In this document: positions 34,173-42,171 of the stretch, in pieces
Position numbering within the stretch: the first letter of the stretch is position 1
Layout of the letters: each line of letters starts with the position of its first letter
NCBI RefSeq assembly: GCF_023156535.1
Contig: NZ_JALNMH010000015.1
Location: 20,715-84,714, forward strand
DNA: 64,000 bases
Source of the DNA: Pseudomarimonas salicorniae
GTDB lineage: Bacteria > Pseudomonadota > Gammaproteobacteria > Xanthomonadales > Xanthomonadaceae
Direction: 5' to 3'
Made by a program: the position numbers and the translations under genes
Notes under the pieces: generated by a model
The model's input: the letters and a program-made list of their open reading frames with translations, nothing else
The model's database searches: none
What the model was told of the DNA's origin: nothing

Positions 34173-35179
34173 TTCGATTCTCCGTGAATCCTCGGCCGAC
34201 TGTGCAGCTCGATCCAGGGCGCCGCCGCGTTCATCAGCAGCACGGCGAAGACGATGCCGTCCGGGTACTGGCCGAACTCGCGGATCAGCAGGGTGAGCAG
34301 GGCGACGCCGATCCCGAACAGCCACTGGCCACGCGGTGTGCTGCAGCCCGACACCGGGTCGGTGATGATGAAGAACGCCGCCATGACCGCTGCGCCCTGA
34401 ACGAGATGTTCCATCGGGGAGAGGTGCAGGTCCGGATCCAACAGCCAGGCCGGGGCGGCCAGCGCCAGCAGGCCGAGCAGCAGCGCGGCCGGCTGGCGCC
34501 AGTGGATCAGGCGCTGCCAGAGCAGCAGGGCGCCGCCGGCGGCGAAGGCCAGCGCCAGGGGCAGGGCAGGGTGGGCCGCCCCGCCGCGGAAGGCTTCGCC
34601 GGCGCGCAGCTCGCTGATCGACAGGCCTTCGCCCAGCGCGTTGCGTGCCTGGTCGAGTGGGGTGGGGCGGGCGATCGCGTCAAGCGGGGCGGACAGACCG
34701 AATACCTGCTGCACGGTGGCTCCAAGATCCAGCGTGCCCGGCACCGGCCAGCGGGCCATCTCGGCGGGAAAGCAGACCAGGGCCGCGGCGTAGCCGACCA
34801 TGGCCGGGTTGAAGGTATTGCCGCCGAGGCCGCCATAGGCGTGCTTGGCGATGCCGATGGCGAACAGCATGCCGAAGGCCGCGATCCACCAGGGCGCGTC
34901 GGGCGGCAGGCAGAAGGCGAACAGGACGCCGGTCAGCGGCGCGCTGAGGTCGGTCAGAAAAGGCTGCACGGGGAGCCCGCGCAGGCGCAGCGCGGTGGCC
35001 TCGATCAGCAGGGCGAAGCCCGCGGCAAGGCCAATCTGCAGCCAGATCCCCCAGCCGAACCAGAGATGATGGATGAGCGCGGCCGGAAGCAGGGCCAGCA
35101 GGACCCAGCCCATCACCTGGCGCACGCCGCGCGGCGGCGCCATCGACGGCGTCGGATCGGGCGGAAAGCGGCGGGTCAC
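34169..35179 (-). CDS. rsxD: Rnf/Rsx complex membrane subunit D
   Basis: RsxD/RnfD, 336 residues, about nine membrane helices. It contains TDLSAPLTGVLFAFCLPP and HAYGGLGGNTFNPAMVGYA, conserved in RnfD and NqrB, which carry a covalent FMN. GTG at 35179 overlaps the rsxC stop as GTGA. It forms the membrane core of the complex together with RsxE and RsxA; RsxA is not encoded in this operon. Confidence 0.93.
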   Translation of the reverse strand: MTRRFPPDPTPSMAPPRGVRQVMGWVLLALLPAALIHHLWFGWGIWLQIGLAAGFALLIEATALRLRGLPVQPFLTDLSAPLTGVLFAFCLPPDAPWWIAAFGMLFAIGIAKHAYGGLGGNTFNPAMVGYAAALVCFPAEMARWPVPGTLDLGATVQQVFGLSAPLDAIARPTPLDQARNALGEGLSISELRAGEAFRGGAAHPALPLALAFAAGGALLLWQRLIHWRQPAALLLGLLALAAPAWLLDPDLHLSPMEHLVQGAAVMAAFFIITDPVSGCSTPRGQWLFGIGVALLTLLIREFGQYPDGIVFAVLLMNAAAPWIELHSRPRIHGESK

Positions 35180-36633
35180 GGTGGCCCCTTGCCGCGGGCC
35201 CGGGCGCGCTCCAGCGCCGCGCGCACGGCGTCCCTGGCCAGCAGGCGGCGCTGCTGCTCGGCCTCCTGCTCGGCGCGCTCGGCGGCCTCGCGCTCAAGCC
35301 GGGCCTGGCGCTGCTCGAAGCGCTCGCGCGCGGCATCGGCCGCGGCGCGCTCCAGCGCCTCGCCGCGCAGGCGCAGTTTGTGCTCGCGAAAGCCGGCGGT
35401 CAGGGCGATATGGCTGGGGCAGACGAGATCGCAGGCCGCGCACTCGATGCAGTCGAACAGGCCGTGGTCGCTGAGCCGCGAGTCCTGTCCGGCCAGGCCG
35501 AACTGCCAGAGCAGCTGTGGCTGCAGCCGCGCCGGGCAGACCGTGGCGCAGGCGCCGCAGCGGATGCAGGGCATCGACGTGCGGGTCTCCGGGATCTCGG
35601 CGGTCGACAGCACCACGATGGCGTTGTCGCCCTTGCGCAGGCCGTGATCGTCGTCGGCCAGGGCGCGGCCGGTCAGCGGTCCGCCGAGGATCAGCCGCGC
35701 CGCATCCTCGCGATAGCCGCCGGCCGCGCCGATCAGCTCGGCGACCGGTGTACCGATCAGGGCCTCCACCACCACCGGTTCCACCACCCCTCCGCCGGCA
35801 ACGCTGACCAGGCGGCGGGTCAGCGGGCGGCCCTCGGCCACCGCCCGCCATACCGCCTCGGCGGTGCCTACGTTGAATACGCCGATCCCGATGTCGCGGG
35901 GCAGGCCGCCACGCGGGACCTCGATACCGAGCACCGCCTCGATCAGCTGGCGCTCGCCGCCCTGCGGGTAGCGCGCGGGCAGCACGTCCAGTTCGAAGGC
36001 CGGGGCGTCGGCCTTGGCCGCGAGCAGGGCCTCGCGGGCGGCGGGCATGTCTTCCTCGATGGCGATGCGCAGGCTGCCGGCGCCGCAGGCACGGCGCAGC
36101 AGCTCACCGCCGCGGATCACCGCCTCCGCACGCTCCTGCAGCAGGCGGTTGTCGCAGGCGATCAGCGGCTCGCACTCGGCGCCGTTGAGGATCACGGCCT
36201 CGCGGGCGATGGCCAGCTTGTCGGCGGTCGGGAAGGCGGCGCCGCCGAGCCCGACGACGCCGGCGGCGGCGATCCTCGCCCGAATCGCGTCGGCGGCGGC
36301 CGTGTCAGGGTCGAGCAGCGGCAGCCGGATCGCGTCCCCGTCTTCGGCCGTCGGCCGCAGGCAGAGCAGGCCATCGCCGGATTCGTCGATGCTGAGCACC
36401 TCGGCGTGGCAGGGGGCGTGCAGGTCTGCGCCAAACGGCCCCACGGCCCGGGCCAGCAGCTGGCCTTCCCGGACGCTCTGGCCCGCCGCGACCAAGGGCA
36501 GGGCGGCTTCGCCCGGGTGCTGGCGAAGCGCAACGCGCAAGACGGCGGGTGGGGGGCAGCGACGGATCGGCCGAGCAGCGGCCTCCTTGCGTCCCGGCAG
36601 CTTCAGTCCGCCGTGAAAGCCGCCCGCGCTCAT
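35176..36633 (-). CDS. rsxC: Rnf/Rsx complex iron-sulfur subunit C
   Basis: RsxC/RnfC, 485 residues: N-terminal RnfC barrel with GGLKLPGRKEAAARP, the flavin/NADH-type SLBB region with GLGGAAFPTADKL and ILNGAECEPLIACDNR, and two [4Fe-4S] motifs (CIRCGACATVCP and CIECAACDLVCP near residues 350-400). After them comes a 60-residue Glu/Arg/Ala-rich helical tail (ERFEQRQARLEREAAERAEQ), shorter than in E. coli RsxC. It takes electrons from NADH for RsxB. GTG/ATG choice: ATG at 36633 with GGAC upstream. rsxB and rsxA, normally just before it, are absent here. Confidence 0.93.
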   Translation of the reverse strand: MSAGGFHGGLKLPGRKEAAARPIRRCPPPAVLRVALRQHPGEAALPLVAAGQSVREGQLLARAVGPFGADLHAPCHAEVLSIDESGDGLLCLRPTAEDGDAIRLPLLDPDTAAADAIRARIAAAGVVGLGGAAFPTADKLAIAREAVILNGAECEPLIACDNRLLQERAEAVIRGGELLRRACGAGSLRIAIEEDMPAAREALLAAKADAPAFELDVLPARYPQGGERQLIEAVLGIEVPRGGLPRDIGIGVFNVGTAEAVWRAVAEGRPLTRRLVSVAGGGVVEPVVVEALIGTPVAELIGAAGGYREDAARLILGGPLTGRALADDDHGLRKGDNAIVVLSTAEIPETRTSMPCIRCGACATVCPARLQPQLLWQFGLAGQDSRLSDHGLFDCIECAACDLVCPSHIALTAGFREHKLRLRGEALERAAADAARERFEQRQARLEREAAERAEQEAEQQRRLLARDAVRAALERARARGKGPP

Positions 36634-36658
36634 CCGCGTCCGCTCGCGGGCGCCTGCC

Positions 36659-37441
36659 TCAACGGCCCTGGAACTGCGGCTTGCGGCGCTCGAGGAAGGC
36701 GCTGGTGCCCTCGCGCATGTCCTCGGTCGAGAAAGCCACGGCGAAGGCTTGGGTCTCGAACTCGAGGCCGAGCGGCAGGGCGGCTTCGCCACCGGCGATC
36801 ACCGAATCGAGCACGCCACGCAGGGCCTGGGGGGCGAGTCCGGCGAGATGCTCGGCGAGCTTCATGCACTCGGCTTCCAGCTCCTCGGCGGCGACCAGCC
36901 GGCTGACGATGCCAAGCTGATAGGCCCGCTCGGCGCTGATCTGCTCGCCGGTCAGGCACAGTTCGAGGGTGGCGCTGCGCCCGGCCAGGCGGAGCAGGCG
37001 CTGGGTGCCGCCGAAGCCGGGAATCAGGCCGAGGTTCACTTCGGGCTGGCCGAAGCGGGCCTTCTCGCTGGCGATGCGCAGGTGGCAGCCCATCGCCAGC
37101 TCCATCCCGCCGCCAAGGCAGTAGCCGCCGATCTCGGCGATCACCGGCTTGCCCAGCGCCTCGATGCGGCTCATCAGTTGCTGGCCGAAGCGCGAGGTGT
37201 CGCGCGCCTCGACCGGCGTCTGGCTGGCCAGTTCGGAGATGTCGGCCCCGGCCACGAAGGCCTTGTTGCCGGCGCCGGCCAGCACCACAACGCGCACGGA
37301 CGGCTCGCCGGCCGCCTCGGCAAAGGCATGGTGCAGCTGGGCGATGGTCTCCCGGTTCAGGGCGTTGAGCTTGTCCGGACGGTTGACGGTGATGCGCCGG
37401 ACCGCACCGCGGTCTTCGATCAGCAGATTGGCAAGGCTCAT
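36659..37441 (-). CDS. enoyl-CoA hydratase/isomerase family protein
   Basis: A crotonase of 260 residues. Oxyanion-hole segments KAFVAGADISEL (near residue 60) and GGYCLGGGMELAMGCHLRIA (near residue 104) with the two catalytic Glu (MELAMGC and QPEVNLGLIPGFGGTQRL) are present, so hydratase activity is likely. Closest to the short-chain enoyl-CoA hydratases of beta-oxidation. AGGAGCC lies ahead of the ATG. The gene lies 25 bases before rsxC on the same strand, so it may be co-transcribed although unrelated in function. Confidence 0.93.
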   Translation of the reverse strand: MSLANLLIEDRGAVRRITVNRPDKLNALNRETIAQLHHAFAEAAGEPSVRVVVLAGAGNKAFVAGADISELASQTPVEARDTSRFGQQLMSRIEALGKPVIAEIGGYCLGGGMELAMGCHLRIASEKARFGQPEVNLGLIPGFGGTQRLLRLAGRSATLELCLTGEQISAERAYQLGIVSRLVAAEELEAECMKLAEHLAGLAPQALRGVLDSVIAGGEAALPLGLEFETQAFAVAFSTEDMREGTSAFLERRKPQFQGR

Positions 37442-37614
37442 CGAGGGCTCCTGAATGAAAGCGGCGATTGTAGCGGCTGCCCCGGGAACTCCGGAGAAGG
37501 TCCGGTGTCACATGGCCCACGCCGGAAGTGGTGCGGGGGGCGGCCAGCGGGTATGCTGTCGCGCCCTTTTCGCCGCTTCCGGCGAGGCGTGGGTACCATC
37601 CTCAGGAGAATCCA

Positions 37615-38295
37615 ATGATGTTGCGCTGGACGGTTGCGGTGCTCGCAGCCATGAGCATGAGCGTGGCTATCGCTCAGGACACTACGTCCGACAAGGGCAA
37701 GCTGAGCTACGCGATCGGTTACGAGATCGGCCGCGATTTCAACGACAAGCAGATGGACGTGGATATCGCCACGGTGATCCGGGCCATCCAGGACGGTCAC
37801 GCCAAGCGGAACCCGGCGGTGTCCGAGGCCGACATGCGCGGCGCGCTGGAGGCCATGCAGGCCAAGATGCTCGAGCAGGCCAAGAGCGAGTTCGAGCGCG
37901 TGTCGAACGAGAACAAGTCGAAGAGCGACGCCTTCCTGGCCCAGAACCGTGCCAAGTCCGGCGTGGTCGCCCTGCCGTCCGGCATCCAGTACCGGGTGAT
38001 CGAGGAAGGCACCGGCGCGCGTCCGGCGCCGACCAGCGACGTGCAGATCCACTTCCGTGGCTCGCTGCACACCGGCCAGGAGTTCGCCAGCACCTACACC
38101 GGCAATCAGGCAGTGTCGATGAAGGTTTCGGAGAACCCGATCCCGGGCCTTCGCGAGGTGCTGCCGCTGATGAAGCAGGGTTCGCGCTGGGAGATCTTCC
38201 TGCCGGCCGACCAGGCCTACGGCAACAGCCCGCGTTCGCCGGTCGGCCCCAACCAGGCCGTGGTGTTCGACGTCAAGCTGATCGAAGTCAAGTAA
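37615..38295 (+). CDS. FKBP-type peptidyl-prolyl isomerase, periplasmic (FkpA/Mip type)
   Basis: A 226-residue exported FKBP. A signal peptide (about residues 1-21) is followed by an N-terminal dimerisation helix region (LSYAIGYEIGRDFNDKQMDV to about residue 110) and an FKBP domain (about 115-226: SGIQYRVIEEGTGARPAPT, IPGLREVLPLMKQGSRWEIF, QAYGNSPRSPVGPNQAVVFD). It assists folding of periplasmic and outer-membrane proteins. CAGGAG precedes adjacent ATGs at 37615 and 37618. Ended by a hairpin. Confidence 0.93.
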   Translation: MMLRWTVAVLAAMSMSVAIAQDTTSDKGKLSYAIGYEIGRDFNDKQMDVDIATVIRAIQDGHAKRNPAVSEADMRGALEAMQAKMLEQAKSEFERVSNENKSKSDAFLAQNRAKSGVVALPSGIQYRVIEEGTGARPAPTSDVQIHFRGSLHTGQEFASTYTGNQAVSMKVSENPIPGLREVLPLMKQGSRWEIFLPADQAYGNSPRSPVGPNQAVVFDVKLIEVK

Positions 38296-38302
38296 GGTCG
38301 CT

Positions 38303-38325
38303 GCGGGGCGGCCTGGCCGCCCCGC
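38303..38325 (+). terminator. hairpin after the FKBP gene
   Basis: A near-perfect 23-base palindrome (GCGGGGCGGCC, 38303-38313, mirrored at 38315-38325) starts 7 bases after the stop codon. No T-run follows, so termination is possible but not certain. Confidence 0.5.
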
Positions 38326-38337
38326 ACCGTCTGCACC

Positions 38338-38538
38338 GTGTTCAACTGGTCCGGTCCCGCCGCCAAGCCGCTGATGACGCCCTGCATCGGCATCTGCCAG
38401 CTGGGCGATGACGGACTGTGCGAAGGCTGCTTCCGCAGCGGCGACGAGATTGCCGCCTGGGCCTCGCTGAGCGACGCAGAGCGCACCCGCCTGATGGATG
38501 AGATCCTGCCCGGGCGCGAAGCATCCCGCGCCGGCTGA
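38338..38538 (+). CDS. DUF1289 small cysteine-rich protein
   Basis: A 66-residue protein of the DUF1289 family (TPCIGICQLGDDGLCEGCFRS): four Cys in a C-x3-C-x7-C-x2-C arrangement that suggests metal or Fe-S binding, followed by a Glu/Arg-rich helix. Function unknown. The GTG at 38338 gives the longer form; ATG at 38374 begins just before the family core and is the main alternative. Its stop overlaps the start of the Nudix gene (TGATG), indicating coupled translation. Confidence 0.82.
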   Translation: MFNWSGPAAKPLMTPCIGICQLGDDGLCEGCFRSGDEIAAWASLSDAERTRLMDEILPGREASRAG

Positions 38539-39140
38539 TGGCCTCTCCGCGTCTGCGCAGCGGCCACCTGCACCCGCTCGACCGGCCGCCGCAGGAAGCG
38601 CCCTGGAACAGCGACGAACTGCTCGACCTGCTGCCGGAGCATCTTGCCGAGGCCGCCGTCCTGGTCGGGCTGATCGAACGTCCGGCCGGCCAGAGCGTGC
38701 TGCTCACCCGACGCACCGATTCCATGCGCCAGCATGCCGGGCAGATCGCCTTCCCCGGCGGCCGCCGCGATCCCGGCGACCGCGACCTCGTCGCTGCCGC
38801 CCTGCGTGAGACCGAGGAAGAGGTCGGCATCGGCGCGCCGCTGATCGAGCCACTCGGCTTTCTCGACCCCTACGCCACCATCACCGGCTTTCGAGTCACC
38901 CCTGTGCTGGCGCGCATCGATCCCGGCTACCAGCTGCGCCTCGAGGCCGCGGAAGTGGCCGAGGCCTTCGAGGTTCCGCTCACCTATCTGCTTGATCCTG
39001 CAAACAGTGAACAGGTCGGCGCTGAATTCCGCGGTCGCATGCGGCACTATTGGCAGATTCACTTCGGTCGATACCGCATCTGGGGCGCGACCGCTGCCAT
39101 GATCCTGAACCTACGTCGGTTCTTCGAATCCGAGCACTGA
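38538..39140 (+). CDS. Nudix hydrolase, CoA pyrophosphatase type
   Basis: A 200-residue Nudix enzyme. The UPF0035-like pattern LLTRRTDSMRQHAGQIAFPG precedes the Nudix box GGRRDPGDRDLVAAALRETE-EEVG (about residues 74-96). This combination marks CoA pyrophosphatases (YeaB/NudL), which cleave CoA and its derivatives to 4'-phosphopantetheine forms. Start ATG overlaps the stop of the DUF1289 gene. Followed by the sulfurtransferase with a 3-base gap. Confidence 0.9.
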   Translation: MASPRLRSGHLHPLDRPPQEAPWNSDELLDLLPEHLAEAAVLVGLIERPAGQSVLLTRRTDSMRQHAGQIAFPGGRRDPGDRDLVAAALRETEEEVGIGAPLIEPLGFLDPYATITGFRVTPVLARIDPGYQLRLEAAEVAEAFEVPLTYLLDPANSEQVGAEFRGRMRHYWQIHFGRYRIWGATAAMILNLRRFFESEH

Positions 39141-39143
39141 AGC

Positions 39144-40034
39144 ATGCACGCCAAGACTTTGGTTACCCGCGACGAACTCGCCTCTGCGCTGGGCAGCCAG
39201 CCCCTGGTGATCGTCGATTGCCGCCACGACCTGCGCGACCCGCAGGCCGGCGAGCGGGCCTATCTCGCGGGCCATCTGCCCGGTGCCGTGTTCGCCCATG
39301 TCGATCGCGACCTTTCCGATCTCGGCAAGACCGGCCGCGGTCGCCACCCGCTGCCCGATGCCGATGTCCTCTGCGGCCGGCTGGGCCGCTGGGGCATTTC
39401 GCGCACCTCCCAGGTGGTGGTCTACGACGCCGCCGACGGCGCCTTCGCCGCACGGCTGTGGTGGCTTCTTCGCCTGCTCGGCCACGAGAAGGTGGCCGTG
39501 CTCGATGGCGGCTATGCGGCCTGGGCGGGGCAGGGGTTGCCGATCGAGAAGACCATTCCGCGGCCGCGACCTGCCGGCTACACCGCGCGTTACGACGTCA
39601 AGCAGATCGCCACCATCGCGGTGATTGCCGCGCGCGGCGCGGTGGTCGGCGGCGCGCCGCTGATCGACGCCCGCGCTCCCGAGCGCTACCGCGGAGAGGT
39701 CGAGCCGATCGACGCCGTGGCCGGGCACATCCCCGGCGCGGTGAACCGGCACTACGCGCAGAATCTCGACGTCAATGGCCGCTTCAAGCCGGCCGGCCTG
39801 CTGGCCACCGAGTTCCGCATGCTGATCGGTCCGGGCTCGCCGGCCGATGTCGTCCACATGTGTGGCTCGGGCGTCACCGCCTGCCACAACCTGCTGGCCA
39901 TGGAGCACGCCGGGCTGAAGGGCTCGCGGGTCTACGCAGGCTCCTGGAGCGAATGGTCGAGCGACCCCTCGCGGCCGGTTGCCCGCGGCGAGGAGCCGAA
40001 GTCCGCCTCGCGCGACAGCAAACAGCCGGCCTGA
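39144..40034 (+). CDS. sulfurtransferase, two rhodanese domains
   Basis: A 296-residue protein with two rhodanese domains (about residues 5-135 and 165-280). The catalytic loop in the second is CGSGVTACHN, matching 3-mercaptopyruvate sulfurtransferase (SseA-type CG[SA]GVTA) more than thiosulfate rhodanese. It moves sulfur from 3-mercaptopyruvate to thiol acceptors or cyanide. It starts 3 bases after the Nudix gene, giving a likely DUF1289-Nudix-sulfurtransferase operon. A short 7-bp stem (40025-40031 with 40036-40042) spans its stop codon and may terminate both convergent transcripts. Confidence 0.92.
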   Translation: MHAKTLVTRDELASALGSQPLVIVDCRHDLRDPQAGERAYLAGHLPGAVFAHVDRDLSDLGKTGRGRHPLPDADVLCGRLGRWGISRTSQVVVYDAADGAFAARLWWLLRLLGHEKVAVLDGGYAAWAGQGLPIEKTIPRPRPAGYTARYDVKQIATIAVIAARGAVVGGAPLIDARAPERYRGEVEPIDAVAGHIPGAVNRHYAQNLDVNGRFKPAGLLATEFRMLIGPGSPADVVHMCGSGVTACHNLLAMEHAGLKGSRVYAGSWSEWSSDPSRPVARGEEPKSASRDSKQPA

Positions 40035-40047
40035 GGGCCGGCCTCGG

Positions 40048-40806
40048 CTACTTCTTCGACTTCAGGCGCGCGACCAGCGCGCCCAGCACCTGCTGCGTCT
40101 CGTCCTCGAACCAGGCCTCCATGAAGGGCGAGAGGTCAACGCTGCCCGGCTTGCCGATCGCCTCGCGCAGGTCGGCCCGGGCCATTTCACGGGTGCGCAG
40201 CATCGCCGAGCGCGGCAGGGACAGATGGCTGGCCAGGAACCTGGCGGCGGTCTGAACGACCTGTTCAGGAGTGGCCAGCTCGTCGACCAGGCCCACGCGC
40301 AGCGCCTCGACCGACTCCAGCATGGCGCCTGCCACCAGCAGACGCTCGGCCCGATAGTCGCCGACCAGCCGGCGCAGCGCCGCCTGGATCGGGTCGGGCA
40401 CCACCAGTCCGACCTGGACCTCGTTGAGACCGATCCGGAAGCTGCCCTCGGCCATCACCCGGTAGTCGCAGAACAGACTCATCACCGCGCCGCCGGCCGG
40501 GCTGTGGCCGGTGATCGCAGCCGCCACCGGCACCGGCGAGAAAGCCAGCTTGGAGCAGACGGTGAAGAAGGCCTGCCAGGCGGACTCCAGCGCCGGCCGC
40601 TCGAGGGTCAGCAGGTAGGGCACATCGAGTCCGGCCGAGAACATGCCCGGCGCGCCCGAGAACACGATGCCCTGGGCGCCGTCGGCCACGGCCTTGTCGA
40701 GGCCTTCGGCGATCGCAGCGAGCAGATCGGGATTGAGGGCATTGACCGGCGGCCGCGCCATGCGCAGTTCGACGATGCCGGCGTCGAGGGACTGGGTTTC
40801 GAGCAT
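40048..40806 (-). CDS. crotonase, Delta3-Delta2-enoyl-CoA isomerase-like
   Basis: A 252-residue crotonase. GMFSAGLDVPYL and GHSPAGGAVMSLFCDYRVMA, then FRIGLNEVQVGLVVPDPIQA, match mitochondrial-type Delta3-Delta2-enoyl-CoA isomerase (ECI1) much better than hydratases. It would shift double bonds of unsaturated fatty acids into the position needed by beta-oxidation. The ATG at 40806 gives the family N-terminus; an upstream ATG at 40869 adds 21 residues and cannot be excluded. Divergent from the copper chaperone gene and convergent with the sulfurtransferase. Confidence 0.85.
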   Translation of the reverse strand: MLETQSLDAGIVELRMARPPVNALNPDLLAAIAEGLDKAVADGAQGIVFSGAPGMFSAGLDVPYLLTLERPALESAWQAFFTVCSKLAFSPVPVAAAITGHSPAGGAVMSLFCDYRVMAEGSFRIGLNEVQVGLVVPDPIQAALRRLVGDYRAERLLVAGAMLESVEALRVGLVDELATPEQVVQTAARFLASHLSLPRSAMLRTREMARADLREAIGKPGSVDLSPFMEAWFEDETQQVLGALVARLKSKK

Positions 40807-40932
40807 CTGCGGGATCCGGTCGGAATGGACGTCCAAGGGTAGCCGATGCGCGGTTCCTGCGTGCTTCATGCGGCATAACACCGGCTGCGGTGACAATCGC
40901 CACCCTGTCGTCAACGCCAAGGAGTCCCCTCG

Positions 40933-41397
40933 ATGCTGCGTTCGCTTGCCTGCGGCCTGCTGCTTGCCCTTTTCGCTGCCCCTGCGCTGGCGGAGCAAAT
41001 CGTCGTGGAGTCGCCCTGGATCCGCGCTGCGCCGCCCTCGGCACGCATGCTGGCCGGCTATGCCGTGCTGCACAACCGCGGCGAGGCCGAGCGCGCCCTG
41101 GTCGGCGCGTCCAGCACGCGCTTCGGCCTGGTCGAAATCCACGAAACGGTCGAGGTCGACGGCATCGCCCGGATGCGCGAGGTGCCGCGCCTTTCGATTC
41201 CCGCCGGAGAGTCGACCAGCCTTGAGCCCGGCGGCCGCCACCTCATGCTGATGCGCCCGACCTCGGTGCCGGCCGAAGGCGAGCAGGTCGAGATCGTCCT
41301 GCGCTTCGACGACGGCAGCGAGCAGCCTGTCGCCTTCGAGGTGCGCCGCGAGGCTGTGGGCTCGGACGAGGGGCACGATCACCACCACGATCATTGA
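40933..41397 (+). CDS. PCuAC family periplasmic copper chaperone
   Basis: A 154-residue exported protein: signal peptide (about residues 1-20, ending ALA), then a PCuAC beta-barrel with the copper ligands His and Met (EIHETVEVDGIARM) and the C-terminal pair His-x-Met (GRHLMLMRP). An additional His-rich tail, HDHHHDH, ends the protein and could hold extra Cu(II). PCuAC proteins deliver Cu(I) to cytochrome oxidase in the periplasm. No sco or cox gene is adjacent. AAGGAG lies ahead of the ATG. Confidence 0.93.
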   Translation: MLRSLACGLLLALFAAPALAEQIVVESPWIRAAPPSARMLAGYAVLHNRGEAERALVGASSTRFGLVEIHETVEVDGIARMREVPRLSIPAGESTSLEPGGRHLMLMRPTSVPAEGEQVEIVLRFDDGSEQPVAFEVRREAVGSDEGHDHHHDH

Positions 41398-41432
41398 GCG
41401 GCAGCGGCTCGCGCCCCCCCGAAAGGCAGGGT

Positions 41433-41532
41433 TGGGCGCGAAGTTCGCATTCGCCCCGGTCCCGTTGTAGGAGCCAGCTTGCTGGCGATAGGCGCCCCGG
41501 ACGGAACGATCGCCAGCAAGCTGGCTCCTACA
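41433..41532 (+). repeat. composite repeat A+B (first copy)
   Basis: Module A (41433-41464, GGGCGCGAAGTTCGCATTCG) is directly followed by a REP-type pair, module B (41467-41531; arms GTAGGAGCCAGCTTGCTGGC). The same A+B unit is repeated in direct orientation at 41681-41780, differing at only a few bases. This starts the 504-base gap without genes between the copper chaperone and yggX. Confidence 0.9.
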
Positions 41533-41590
41533 CGCAACGTCGCTGCCAGGTCCGGTTTGCGCTGCAAAGCAGGCCTTGCCGCAGTCAAAT

Positions 41591-41678
41591 TGTGGGAGTG
41601 CCCTCGGGCGCGACCGCAGCGCTACGGATTCACCACAGACCGCGGCCAGAGCGGAACTCCGCGGTCGCGCCCAAGGGC
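41591..41678 (+). repeat. module C repeat (third copy)
   Basis: A copy of the 98-base element seen at 25760-25857 and 27896-27993: TGTGGGAGTGCCCTCGGGCG, a conserved centre with GGATTCACCACAG...CCGCGGCCAGAGCGGA, and the returning arm GCGGTCGCGCCCAAGGGC. The last ten bases of the right arm are missing, replaced by module A of the next unit. Confidence 0.9.
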
Positions 41679-41680
41679 TT

Positions 41681-41780
41681 TGGGCGCGAAGTTCGCATTC
41701 GCCCCGGTCCCGCTGTAGGAGCCAGCTTGCTGGCGATAGGCGCCACGGATGGGACGATCGCCAGCAAGCTGGCTCCTACA
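41681..41780 (+). repeat. composite repeat A+B (second copy)
   Basis: Direct repeat of 41433-41532: module A (41681-41713) plus the REP pair (41715-41779). The 149 bases between the two copies contain module C. Such an arrangement suggests duplication of a unit during REP spread. Confidence 0.9.
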
Positions 41781-41814
41781 TTCGGGTGTTGTGGAAGGTC
41801 TTCTTCGCGCCCAA
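41776..41814 (+). repeat. module D repeat
   Basis: A 39-base sequence, CTACATTCGGGTGTTGTGGA onward to GCGCCCAAGG, beginning in the last bases of the REP arm. It recurs inverted at 63850-63889, beside the IS110-like fragment. Confidence 0.85.
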
Positions 41815-41901
41815 GGTTCGCGTTGGCGCCGCGACAATGTTTGTCAGATACCCCATCGAAGCGCGTCGCGACGGCAGGGTCGGTTGGCGCGCGCCCTGCG
41901 G

Positions 41902-42171
41902 CTACTCTTCCGGCACGAATCCCGCGGGCTTTTCGGCGCCGTCGCCGAACAGGAACTTCTCCATCTCCGCGGCGAGGAAGGTGCGGGTCTTGGGGTCCAT
42001 CGGCGACAGGCGGTTCTCGTTGATCAGCATGGTCTGGTGGGCCAGCCAGCGCTGCCAGGCGGGCTTGCCGATCTCTTTGAAGACGCGCTGGCCGAGGGGG
42101 CCGGGCCAGGGGGCGAAGTCGAGGCCCTCGACCTCCTTGTCGTCGAGGCGGCAGTGCACGGTGCGCGGCAT
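41902..42171 (-). CDS. yggX: probable Fe(2+)-trafficking protein
   Basis: An 89-residue YggX protein ([27 protein letters not shown], the single conserved Cys7, then [28 protein letters not shown]). It protects Fe-S enzymes from oxidation and may pass iron for cluster repair. The ATG shares bases with the mutY stop (TGATG), a coupling conserved in E. coli; MutY itself has an Fe-S cluster. Confidence 0.95.
   Translation of the reverse strand: MPRTVHCRLDDKEVEGLDFAPWPGPLGQRVFKEIGKPAWQRWLAHQTMLINENRLSPMDPKTRTFLAAEMEKFLFGDGAEKPAGFVPEE

Noticed and set aside
35380..36906. 508-codon plus-strand frame across rsxC
   Set aside because: Antisense to rsxC with no recognisable motif.
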